This document shows positions 57,409 to 64,000 of a DNA stretch of 64,000 bases, piece by piece. Source of the stretch: Pseudoalteromonas piscicida (lineage in GTDB: Bacteria > Pseudomonadota > Gammaproteobacteria > Enterobacterales > Alteromonadaceae); assembly GCF_000238315.3 (NCBI RefSeq), contig NZ_CP011925.1, positions 620,001-684,000 of the forward strand, written 5' to 3'. Both the position numbers and the translations under genes were made by a program. Below the pieces are notes generated by a model that was not told where the DNA came from, did no database searches, and was given only the letters and a program-made list of their open reading frames with translations. The first letter of the stretch is position 1. Each line of letters begins with the position of its first letter.

Positions 57409-58650
57409 TTATGAAGCAGTGATAGTGCAGTTATCCACCCTACGCACCTTTTGCAGTGCTGAAAAGAGTCTAGTTTTGTCGTTTGCAAAGAGCTGTTCGG
57501 TGTTTATTATTTGGTTAAATAAGCCTGCCAGTTCATCTGTGAGGTTACCGTGCTTGGCAAGATGCTGGGTCAGTGTTTCAAGAATGGCTGCACCAAGCTG
57601 ATTTAATGTGCTTCTTAGCTGATCCAAATTGGCATCTTCGTTTGGTACGCCCTCAGCCAGCCATTGTGCCCGGTATCTGTATTGAATAGCCTTTGCTGCA
57701 TCCATTTGTGCTTGGAAAAACGTCTCTACGCTTGCACTATCCAGACATTGCTGGCGGGCTTGCTCTAGCGCTTTTGAAAGCACAGTGGCTTCACGGGATA
57801 AGTCTTCAATTGGCCTGTGTTGTTGTGCTTTAAACAGTGCTACAGGCTGCATCTGAGCAAGGCGTTGGTTGATATGTGAGAATAACACCTCTGCAGAGTC
57901 TGTTCGCATTTTGACCAATGTATTCGCCTTTTCAACGATCTGTGCCAGCGCGGCGCGAGCTTCATCTTCGCTTATCGGCTGAGACCGTTTTTCCACTTTC
58001 ATCAGACCAAACAGCGTATGGTTATCCGCGTTATCCTGAACGCTTACTTTGCGTAGTGCCAGCTCTGGGTAAACCACTTTGAGTGCGCAGCTACCTACGG
58101 CAACGGTGTTTTGATCAAATTGTCCATTTGCAAGTAAGCGAGCCGCTTCGTTGGTGCCTTTGGGCACGGGCTTGGTTTGTACCTGATGAGCATTGAGCCA
58201 ATGACCAATTTGGCTCAGAGCTGCTGGGTGGGATGCTACATGCGTAATTTTAGCTGTCTTGTTCAATCCAAAAACACACATTTCGATGGGCATATACACA
58301 GCGCCACTCAGCTCAGTTACCTTGTAGTTACGCATCGCATTGACAATGGCTGGGACCAGTTGTCCTTCAATAGTGGAGTTGGCCAGCGCGCTAAAGGCCC
58401 AGCTCTGCGCTTGTGCGGCATTGGCATAAGTATGCTCAGGGGTGCCCGAGTAAAAGCGCTCATAGTCCTGCGACTGGCGGTTGGCGAGTAGGTCAAGTGC
58501 GGCATGATTAAAACTCCCCGGCCCTGCTTGTATATAAACAGACGCGGCTTGAGTTGTCAGCGTAAATAGCAGTGTGGGTAACGCCAGTAAGCGAAATATA
58601 AATGACAATTTCAAGGGCTTTTCCAAAGGTTCTACAGGCAAAAAACGCAT
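57409..58650 (-). CDS. Exported prephenate dehydratase-like / chorismate mutase (AroQ-gamma) fusion
   Basis: From ATG 58650 the protein is 413 aa with a signal peptide (LSFIFRLLALPTLLFTLTTQA); a TTG at 58614 behind GGAAAAG would give a more standard signal and is a real alternative. Residues about 38-210 resemble prephenate dehydratase (VYIQAGPGSFNHAALDLL; ITHVASHPAALSQIGHWLNA; NHTLFGLM). Residues about 235-400 match secreted chorismate mutases (FSHINQRLAQMQPVALFKAQ, then PIEDLSREATVLSKALEQAR and VETFFQAQMDAAKAIQYRYR). The domain order is the reverse of the cytosolic P-protein. It would convert chorismate via prephenate to phenylpyruvate in the periplasm. The dehydratase part lacks an obvious TRF motif (it has HTLF), so activity is uncertain. 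Confidence 0.75.
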   Translation of the reverse strand: MRFLPVEPLEKPLKLSFIFRLLALPTLLFTLTTQAASVYIQAGPGSFNHAALDLLANRQSQDYERFYSGTPEHTYANAAQAQSWAFSALANSTIEGQLVPAIVNAMRNYKVTELSGAVYMPIEMCVFGLNKTAKITHVASHPAALSQIGHWLNAHQVQTKPVPKGTNEAARLLANGQFDQNTVAVGSCALKVVYPELALRKVSVQDNADNHTLFGLMKVEKRSQPISEDEARAALAQIVEKANTLVKMRTDSAEVLFSHINQRLAQMQPVALFKAQQHRPIEDLSREATVLSKALEQARQQCLDSASVETFFQAQMDAAKAIQYRYRAQWLAEGVPNEDANLDQLRSTLNQLGAAILETLTQHLAKHGNLTDELAGLFNQIINTEQLFANDKTRLFSALQKVRRVDNCTITAS

Positions 58651-58898
58651 CCTAACAGAACCATTAGGTGCTGTCCTGCAAGCGGAGTGATTTATTGATA
58701 ACTCACAGCGCACTTTATGTACCTGCTTACTCGCCTTTTAGCATCAATGAGTACTTTTTTATTACCGCCAGCCAGACGCTTATAAAACGAAAAACAATCA
58801 TGCCAAGCACGTTAAAAAGTGGATGAAACTGTGTCAGTGACAGGGTGGGAACTGCGGTCTATGCTTGAAATGACTGCAATTAAAGGGTGATTTCAAAG

Positions 58899-59573
58899 AT
58901 GAAAAAATACTGGCTGCTGCCATTGTTGGTTACTCCACTATTCGTCAACGCGGCGACATCTTCTACTGTAACATTGGCTTCCGATTATTTATTTAATGGC
59001 GTGAGTCAAACTAAGGAAGACGAAGCGCTTCAAGTCAGTTTAGATTGGTTTGGAAAAAGTGGCTGGTATGCTGGAGGCTGGGTGTCTCAAGTAGATTTTG
59101 GAGATGGCACGGATTTAGAAGGAGATCTGTATGGTGGCTACAAATTTACGCTAACTGAAAAATTAAAGCTTGATGTTGGTCTCTCGCAATATACCTATCA
59201 TGGTGATGATGTGAGTTCTGATTATAACTATGCAGAAGCCTATGCAAAGTTTAATTACGGCCAGACAAATTTAGACTTTTGGTATGCATGGGATTACTTT
59301 GGAACAGGGGCTGCTCATGGGATAGTGATGCTCACGCATAGTATCCCAATCACAGATCGGTGGTCACTGACGCTCGGGGTTGATCATTCAATGAGCTTTG
59401 ATAGTGATAAATACGAATGGGAGTCGGGTGATGATGACTATACCCACTGGCATCTAACTGGAACTTACTCGATTAGTACGTGGTCTTTTTCATTGGGTTA
59501 TGAAAGCAATGATATTGATTCCTATGCAGATTCTACATTTGTGGCGTCAATTTCAAAAACATTTAATTTCTAA
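58899..59573 (+). CDS. TorF-family putative outer-membrane porin
   Basis: I chose ATG 58899 behind AAAGGG; GTG 58887 overlaps that site. The 224-aa product has a signal peptide (MKKYWLLPLLVTPLFVNA) and then starts TLASDYLFNGVSQTKEDEAL, the typical opening of the TorF/gcw_chp family. Alternating aromatic beta strands run to a C-terminal Phe (SISKTFNF). Its substrate is unknown. Confidence 0.82.
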   Translation: MKKYWLLPLLVTPLFVNAATSSTVTLASDYLFNGVSQTKEDEALQVSLDWFGKSGWYAGGWVSQVDFGDGTDLEGDLYGGYKFTLTEKLKLDVGLSQYTYHGDDVSSDYNYAEAYAKFNYGQTNLDFWYAWDYFGTGAAHGIVMLTHSIPITDRWSLTLGVDHSMSFDSDKYEWESGDDDYTHWHLTGTYSISTWSFSLGYESNDIDSYADSTFVASISKTFNF

Positions 59574-59709
59574 ATTTACCTTTTATTAACTTTTGTGTTG
59601 ATTTTAGTTGCGAATTGTACTTTTATATAGCTATATGATTGATGCTCCATAACTTTTTATAGGAGTAAGCAATTGATGAGGTAATAGTGATAAAAGCTAT
59701 GGAGTCGCA

Positions 59710-60159
59710 ATGATGAAGGATACGATAAAACTAACAGCACTCTCTTTGGCGGTATTTTCTCGGTTTAGCTTTTCAAGCCCGCTAGAATTTGCCGGTGGTG
59801 CAGACATGTCTAAGTTAGTCGAGGCAGAGCACATATTGCCAAATCTCAATGACTACACAACAAACCTTGTGACCGTAAAAGGGGTGGTCACTCATGTTTG
59901 CAGAAAATTAGGTTGCTGGATGACGCTACGAGTCGCAAATGGCCTAGATGTAAATATCGAAGTTGAGCAAGGCGATATGGTATTTCCACTTGCTGCGATT
60001 GGCCGTGAAGCCCATGTGACAGGGCGCTTCGAAGCGCTAAACCAGCGCGCATTGGTTTGCGTGAGTAAAGCAGACAATGAAACGGCGCTCATGCGTTTGG
60101 GGTTTAATCCAACGGCCGTAACCATTTCGCATTTAGTACAGCAAGTAAAACACAGCTAG
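59710..60159 (+). CDS. DUF4920-type exported protein
   Basis: The 149-aa product has a signal peptide ending near SFS and a beta-barrel-like domain with LVTVKGVVTHVCRKLGCWMT, which matches the DUF4920 pattern of OB-fold-like proteins with a conserved Cys-x4-Cys pair. GGAG precedes the start. Its end overlaps the convergent azlD gene by 27 bp. Function unknown, possibly metal or redox related through the CxxxxC pair. Confidence 0.7.
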   Translation: MMKDTIKLTALSLAVFSRFSFSSPLEFAGGADMSKLVEAEHILPNLNDYTTNLVTVKGVVTHVCRKLGCWMTLRVANGLDVNIEVEQGDMVFPLAAIGREAHVTGRFEALNQRALVCVSKADNETALMRLGFNPTAVTISHLVQQVKHS

Positions 60160-60432
60160 GCTCCCAAATGTGGTGACATAGAGGTTTTTAAAGCGAAACG
60201 CCAGTATTACCGCGACCGTTGCGGCGACCAAATAGGGGTTGCTTGGCGTGATGGCAAGGTGTTTGTCCTGAATAAATACAATGGGTACCCAAATGGCGGT
60301 CAGTACGCAAGGGGCGCTAAAACTTAAAAAGCGTTGTAGTTTAGGACCGATAGTAAAAGGCAGTTGTTTTGCCAAAAATAAATACCGAGTTGCAAACGTG
60401 ACACAAGCCATGGCTAAAATAGTGGTGATCAT
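60133..60432 (-). CDS. azlD: AzlD-type branched-chain amino-acid export subunit
   Basis: The 99-aa membrane protein has about four hydrophobic helices and the motif FATRYLFLAKQLPFTIGPKL near its start, which is characteristic of AzlD. With AzlC, encoded just upstream and overlapping by 4 bp, it forms an exporter of branched-chain amino acids or analogues. The pair is preceded in the same transcript by an AraC-type regulator. Confidence 0.82.
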   Translation of the reverse strand: MITTILAMACVTFATRYLFLAKQLPFTIGPKLQRFLSFSAPCVLTAIWVPIVFIQDKHLAITPSNPYLVAATVAVILAFRFKNLYVTTFGSLAVFYLLY

Positions 60433-61112
60433 ACATGCTCCTTTTTACTTTGTAGCACATATCCCACCGACATTCCGAGCAGTGCTGAGGCAATTAAACC
60501 AAATTCAAAATGGATCAGTTTGAACACTAAGATAGTTACGGCCGACGTTAAACAAGCGCATAACACGGGTAATGCGTTAATACTCGGAACCACTAAAGCA
60601 ATAAATATTGCTGCAATCGCGAAGTCTAAGCCAAGATTGGTCAAGTCAGGTAAAAACTGACCTGCGACAATACCTATGAGCGTCCACAGATTCCATGCAA
60701 CATAAAAGCTACCACCTGCGATGAGCGCATACACGAGCCGAAGTTTGCCTTGGTAGGCTCGGTGGTGATGGGAAAACGCAAACAATTCGTCAGTGAGAAA
60801 AAACGCAATGGGGCCACGCCATTTAAGGGGCTTATCTATCATTTTATTGCGGATAGCAAGGCCGTAGAGTAAATGTCTCGCGCTAATAATAAAGGTAGTC
60901 GCAAGCAAGGTGATAAGCGCTGTGTCTTTGGCAATAAGCTCTATTGCCACTAACTGCGCCGAGCCTGCAAAAACTAATAACGACATTAACTGTGCTTCGA
61001 GCGGCGTAAAGCCATTTTGCACGGCAAGGGAGCCACACAATATTCCCCAAGGAAGTACGGCGAGATTTAATGGCAACATATCCCAAAAGCCTTTGCATAC
61101 TGCGACTTTCAT
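60429..61112 (-). CDS. azlC: AzlC-type branched-chain amino-acid exporter
   Basis: I chose ATG 61112 (GCAAGGC upstream), one base past the AraC gene stop; the frame extends 26 codons further into that gene. The 227-aa protein starts GFWDMLPLNLAVLPWGILCG and has SLLVFAGSAQLVAIELIAKD and FIISARHLLYGLAI, the AzlC family signatures. It forms the large subunit of the AzlCD exporter. Confidence 0.88.
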   Translation of the reverse strand: MKVAVCKGFWDMLPLNLAVLPWGILCGSLAVQNGFTPLEAQLMSLLVFAGSAQLVAIELIAKDTALITLLATTFIISARHLLYGLAIRNKMIDKPLKWRGPIAFFLTDELFAFSHHHRAYQGKLRLVYALIAGGSFYVAWNLWTLIGIVAGQFLPDLTNLGLDFAIAAIFIALVVPSINALPVLCACLTSAVTILVFKLIHFEFGLIASALLGMSVGYVLQSKKEHV

Positions 61113-61113
61113 A

Positions 61114-61914
61114 TTAACAAGCCTTGCTATATTGACTGGGTGTGATCCCCATATTCTTTTTAAAATGACGGTTGAAGTGGCTTTGATCATAAAAGCCGAC
61201 GCTTAATGCTGCATGGGAAACACTTTTGCCACTGCGCAGCAATGCCTTGGCATGATTAAGCCGGTGTTGTATTTGAAAGGCATGGGGAGTGAGGCCTGTG
61301 TGGGCCTTAAACACGCGAATAAAGTAAAAGGGACTCATGCCGACAAGGCTCGCTAAGGAGTTGAGTGACACATCTTCAAATAAATTATCCAAAAGAAAAT
61401 GGCGTGCTGTGGTAATTCGTTGCTTAACCGAAGGGATTTTTGTATCGAATGTGACTTTGCCTTGCTTATTGCTTAAATAAGATAGCAGAGTAATAAGTTG
61501 AGACTGCTTTTCAAGCACGCTGGTACCACATTCTAAGACGTTAAAAGTGCTGTTCATGAGTGCCGCAAGTACTCGGTCGTGTACCACTGCATCATGGAAA
61601 AAAGGAGCCATTGCCTTACCATCACCAAGAAACTGATTGAATAGTTCAGGCGTTGGGTAGAGTGAACGGTACGAAGACTTATCTTTGGATGCCTTTCTAC
61701 AGTCGTGCACCTGCTCTGCATTTATCAAAATGACACTATGCTGACTAGCTAAGTGTTCACCGCCGCTGCGGTAGAATCGCTGTGCACCACTATCCACTAT
61801 GGCAAGCGTATAGCCGCTGTGGCTATGTCTACCAAAGTCTTCCTGCTTATCAATGTTGTGTAGTACTTCTAGGCCACCGAGCTCACGATGAAAACTAAAC
61901 TTTGAGTGTTGCAT
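61114..61914 (-). CDS. AraC-family transcriptional regulator
   Basis: I chose ATG 61914 behind GGGGGAGAG. The 266-aa protein has an N-terminal cupin-type effector domain (FGRHSHSGYTLAIVDSGAQR; VILINAEQVHDC) and a C-terminal AraC DNA-binding domain with two helix-turn-helix motifs (VSLNSLASLVGMSPFYFIRV and SVSHAALSVGFYDQSHFNRH). It is followed immediately by azlC and azlD, so it probably controls their expression in response to an amino acid or toxic analogue. Confidence 0.88.
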   Translation of the reverse strand: MQHSKFSFHRELGGLEVLHNIDKQEDFGRHSHSGYTLAIVDSGAQRFYRSGGEHLASQHSVILINAEQVHDCRKASKDKSSYRSLYPTPELFNQFLGDGKAMAPFFHDAVVHDRVLAALMNSTFNVLECGTSVLEKQSQLITLLSYLSNKQGKVTFDTKIPSVKQRITTARHFLLDNLFEDVSLNSLASLVGMSPFYFIRVFKAHTGLTPHAFQIQHRLNHAKALLRSGKSVSHAALSVGFYDQSHFNRHFKKNMGITPSQYSKAC

Positions 61915-62012
61915 AATTCTCTCCCCCATTGATGAAAAGCGTATCTGTCTTCACTCAATAAGTCTTGTACAAAATTGCACAATGCCACAAACAATAACCG
62001 GGTCAATAACGC

Positions 62013-62486
62013 CTAATGCCAAGTCTCTTTTTTGATCACGTTAACAAGGCGGTGATTGATTAAGCATCGGCCATCGATTACTTTAAGCTCGTCTTCATAC
62101 ACGCCGTTAAATACGGTGATTGGGGCATCTGATTGAGATTTTGGCTGCTGATAAAGAACAAAATAGCTTTTAGCACTAAACTTATTTGCCGCGATAGGTT
62201 GAATATCGGCACTGGTTATCATGTGCATACTCTTTGTTGTTTTTATGGCTTGTTGCTGCCTTATTGTTATTTCTTCAGCACCAGTAATATTGATATTGAG
62301 TGCTGGGATACTAAATGTTGCATCCTGTGTAAAAACACTTTGGTATGCTTGTGTTGAACCCGAATCTCGATATTTTATGTAATTGTGCAGTGTCGTCTCA
62401 CAGAGGCGCTGGTCACTGCTTGGGTTGGTGGTCGTGCAACCACTCATAACACCTGCCGCTGCAACTAAGAGGAAATATGATTTCAT
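62013..62486 (-). CDS. SnoaL/NTF2-fold-like lipoprotein
   Basis: The 157-aa protein has a lipoprotein signal (MKSYFLLVAAAGVMSGC, lipobox MSGC). The rest resembles a SnoaL-like NTF2-fold domain: YIKYRDSGSTQAYQSVFTQD followed by ATFSIPALNINITGAEEI and a beta-rich end FNGVYEDELKVIDGRCLI. No catalytic residues can be assigned. It sits alone, 99 bp from the AraC gene. Confidence 0.65.
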   Translation of the reverse strand: MKSYFLLVAAAGVMSGCTTTNPSSDQRLCETTLHNYIKYRDSGSTQAYQSVFTQDATFSIPALNINITGAEEITIRQQQAIKTTKSMHMITSADIQPIAANKFSAKSYFVLYQQPKSQSDAPITVFNGVYEDELKVIDGRCLINHRLVNVIKKETWH

Positions 62487-62739
62487 AAAGTGACCCTAAT
62501 TTTTTGTTCTCAGCCTGAGGCTCAATAATCTCAGTGAGTTTAACGGTATTGTCAACCAAGCGAAAGCGCATGATTTATCCTGACGTAACGATTGCGTAAA
62601 CACGTAAAGCCCCTTTACAGCTTTTTCTGCTGCGGTTTTATTAGGTGCAACTGATCTGTTTAGTCTGTATTTATAGCATGCAGATTTTCACCTTATGACA
62701 ATTTAATATTGACGAATAAATTAACTTAGTTTACTTTTG

Positions 62740-62753
62740 TGAAAGCGCTTACA
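62740..62753. promoter_or_regulatory. LacI-family operator, site 1
   Basis: TGAAAGCGCTTACA is a near-perfect 14-bp palindrome centred on the AGCGCT core of LacI/GalR-family operators. It is 202 bp upstream of the GH16 ATG and 41 bp from an identical-core second site. Confidence 0.75.
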
Positions 62754-62780
62754 TTTTGCGTGTGTTTTTTTAACTTCATT

Positions 62781-62794
62781 TGTAAGCGCTTACA
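62781..62794. promoter_or_regulatory. LacI-family operator, site 2
   Basis: TGTAAGCGCTTACA is a perfect 14-bp palindrome. The 41-bp centre-to-centre spacing from site 1 is about four helical turns, so both sites face the same side of the DNA and could be bound together by a LacI-type sugar-responsive regulator. Confidence 0.8.
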
Positions 62795-62954
62795 TTTGTT
62801 GCTGGGAACGCGCTGGGTATTCTTACAGCGTATAGCTAAATAACCTGTTCTGAGAAACGATGAGTTAATCGACTGCTTATCTAAGCCTCAGGTTAAATAA
62901 TAAAGTTCTTAGTATTCAACCATTTGACAACGACGTTTTGCATCGGGGTAACTG

Positions 62955-64000
62955 ATGAAAATTGCAGCAAGAAAATTAACAAGGCTATGTACCGCAATCT
63001 CTGTGGCTATCATAGCGGGATGTGGCGGAAGCGCCGAGACAGAAACTAATTATAAATCCGTTGATACCACAACGCCGGTTTCAGACTGGACGCTAGTGTG
63101 GAGCGATGAATTTGATAGAGATGCGATAGACACATCTAAGTGGACGCACGAGGTAAATTGCGACGGCGGTGGCAACAATGAAAAACAGTGTTACACCGAC
63201 AGTGAACAGAACGCGTTTATTGCCGATGGCATGCTGAATATTGTCGCTACCCCTGCGCAAGCAGGCGCACAACTGCCGTATACCTCGGCAAGATTGAACA
63301 CCAAATATAAAGCTGGTTTTAAGTATGGCAGATTCGAAATGCGGGCCAAGCTACCAAGCGGGCAAGGCAGCTGGCCGGCGTTTTGGATGTTGCCTACGGA
63401 TGAGATTTACGGTGGCTGGCCCAAGTCTGGTGAAATAGACATCATGGAAGCGGTAAACCTCAAGGTCGCTAATGAAGACGGGTCGGTTGAATCTAACGTG
63501 CATGGCACGCTTCATTACGGCCGTGATTGGCCTAATAATGTTCACACCGGTAAAGCATACGCCTTACCTGATGGTGTAAATCCAGCCGATGACTTCCATA
63601 CCTATGCTGTGGAGTGGCAAGAGGGTGAGATCCGTTGGTACGTTGATGGTTATCTCTATGCCACGCAACGTCAATCGGAGGTTCGTTACAACTCAAAGCA
63701 AGAAGCGGTTGGTTTAAAACACCGTGGATGGTTTGCTGAATACTACGAGCAAGGCTCTGGTGAGCTGGTTACTCATTGGGATAGTGCGCCTTTTGATCAG
63801 CAGTTTCACCTTATCTTAAACCTTGCCGTTGGCGGTGATTGGCCAGAAAACGTTAATAATAAAGGTATCGACTCGGACGCCTTTGTGAACGGACAATCGT
63901 TTGTGGTTGACTATGTCAGAGTGTATGAATGCGGCTCTAATCCTGAAACGGGCAAAGGATGTGAAACGGTGCGCCCAGGCTACGACGACCTTGAGGATGC
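62955..64000 (+). CDS. GH16-family beta-glucanase (laminarinase-like) lipoprotein, 5' part
   Basis: The frame is open from ATG 62955 to the window end, so the C-terminus is missing. It starts with a lipoprotein signal (MKIAARKLTRLCTAISVAII then AGC). The GH16 domain begins WTLVWSDEFDRDAIDTSKW and has the catalytic motif GEIDIMEA near residue 162, with LPSGQGSWPAFWMLP and HTYAVEWQEGEIRWYVDG. In this family the first Glu of ExDxxE is the nucleophile and the second the acid/base. The likely substrate is laminarin (beta-1,3-glucan) from algae. Twin LacI-type operators lie upstream. Confidence 0.9.
   Translation, partial: MKIAARKLTRLCTAISVAIIAGCGGSAETETNYKSVDTTTPVSDWTLVWSDEFDRDAIDTSKWTHEVNCDGGGNNEKQCYTDSEQNAFIADGMLNIVATPAQAGAQLPYTSARLNTKYKAGFKYGRFEMRAKLPSGQGSWPAFWMLPTDEIYGGWPKSGEIDIMEAVNLKVANEDGSVESNVHGTLHYGRDWPNNVHTGKAYALPDGVNPADDFHTYAVEWQEGEIRWYVDGYLYATQRQSEVRYNSKQEAVGLKHRGWFAEYYEQGSGELVTHWDSAPFDQQFHLILNLAVGGDWPENVNNKGIDSDAFVNGQSFVVDYVRVYECGSNPETGKGCETVRPGYDDLED

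Overview
The window looks like a chromosomal segment of a marine gammaproteobacterium, most likely Pseudoalteromonas or a close Alteromonadales relative. This is inferred from gene content and not from any marker gene: two TonB-dependent receptors, a LodA/LodB pair, a GH16 laminarinase-like enzyme with LacI-type operators, PAS and HAMP chemoreceptors, azurin, KatG and abundant REP-like palindromes. I saw no rRNA, tRNA or CRISPR array.

Layout. Positions 1-14,600 hold secreted and surface genes: the 3' end of an M6 metallopeptidase, a PAS-PAS chemoreceptor with a premature stop, a collagen-repeat lipoprotein, a CHRD-repeat lipoprotein split by an in-frame stop, a glycerophosphodiester phosphodiesterase lipoprotein, a HAMP chemoreceptor and a CirA-like TonB receptor with a Fur box. 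REP-like arrays fill the gaps, and one is interrupted by an IS110/IS1111-type remnant. dgt (dGTPase) follows on the minus strand.

Positions 16,922-37,333 form a DNA phosphorothioation defence island that looks more AT-rich than its flanks. The restriction genes dptF, dptG and dptH run on the plus strand. A ParB-like gene and a gene for a protein with a C-terminal K+-channel pore follow in the same direction. The ParB-like gene is split by a deletion-derivative IS3 element with a clean 3-bp target duplication. Converging on them is the tightly overlapped modification operon dndB-dndC-dndD-dndE. dndA (cysteine desulfurase) is divergent from dndB and is followed by a small membrane-anchored protein of unknown function. 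A phosphorothioation-associated putative methyltransferase and an overlapping 55-aa helix-turn-helix protein close the island. DndA-E would place sulfur on the DNA backbone, DptFGH would attack unmodified DNA, and the ParB-like/channel pair may be an extra effector module (inference).

Positions 37,500-64,000 are metabolic and envelope genes: a YgfB/TPR-like protein, a secreted zinc phospholipase C-like protein, lodA-lodB, a LysR regulator, an S9 peptidase lipoprotein, katG with two MITE-like elements just upstream, a large TonB receptor convergent with a PepSY/DUF3649/DUF3325 operon behind Fur boxes, azurin with its own Fur-like box, an exported prephenate dehydratase-chorismate mutase fusion, a TorF-type porin, a DUF4920 protein, AraC-AzlC-AzlD, a SnoaL-like lipoprotein, and the 5' part of a GH16 lipoprotein behind twin LacI-family operators.
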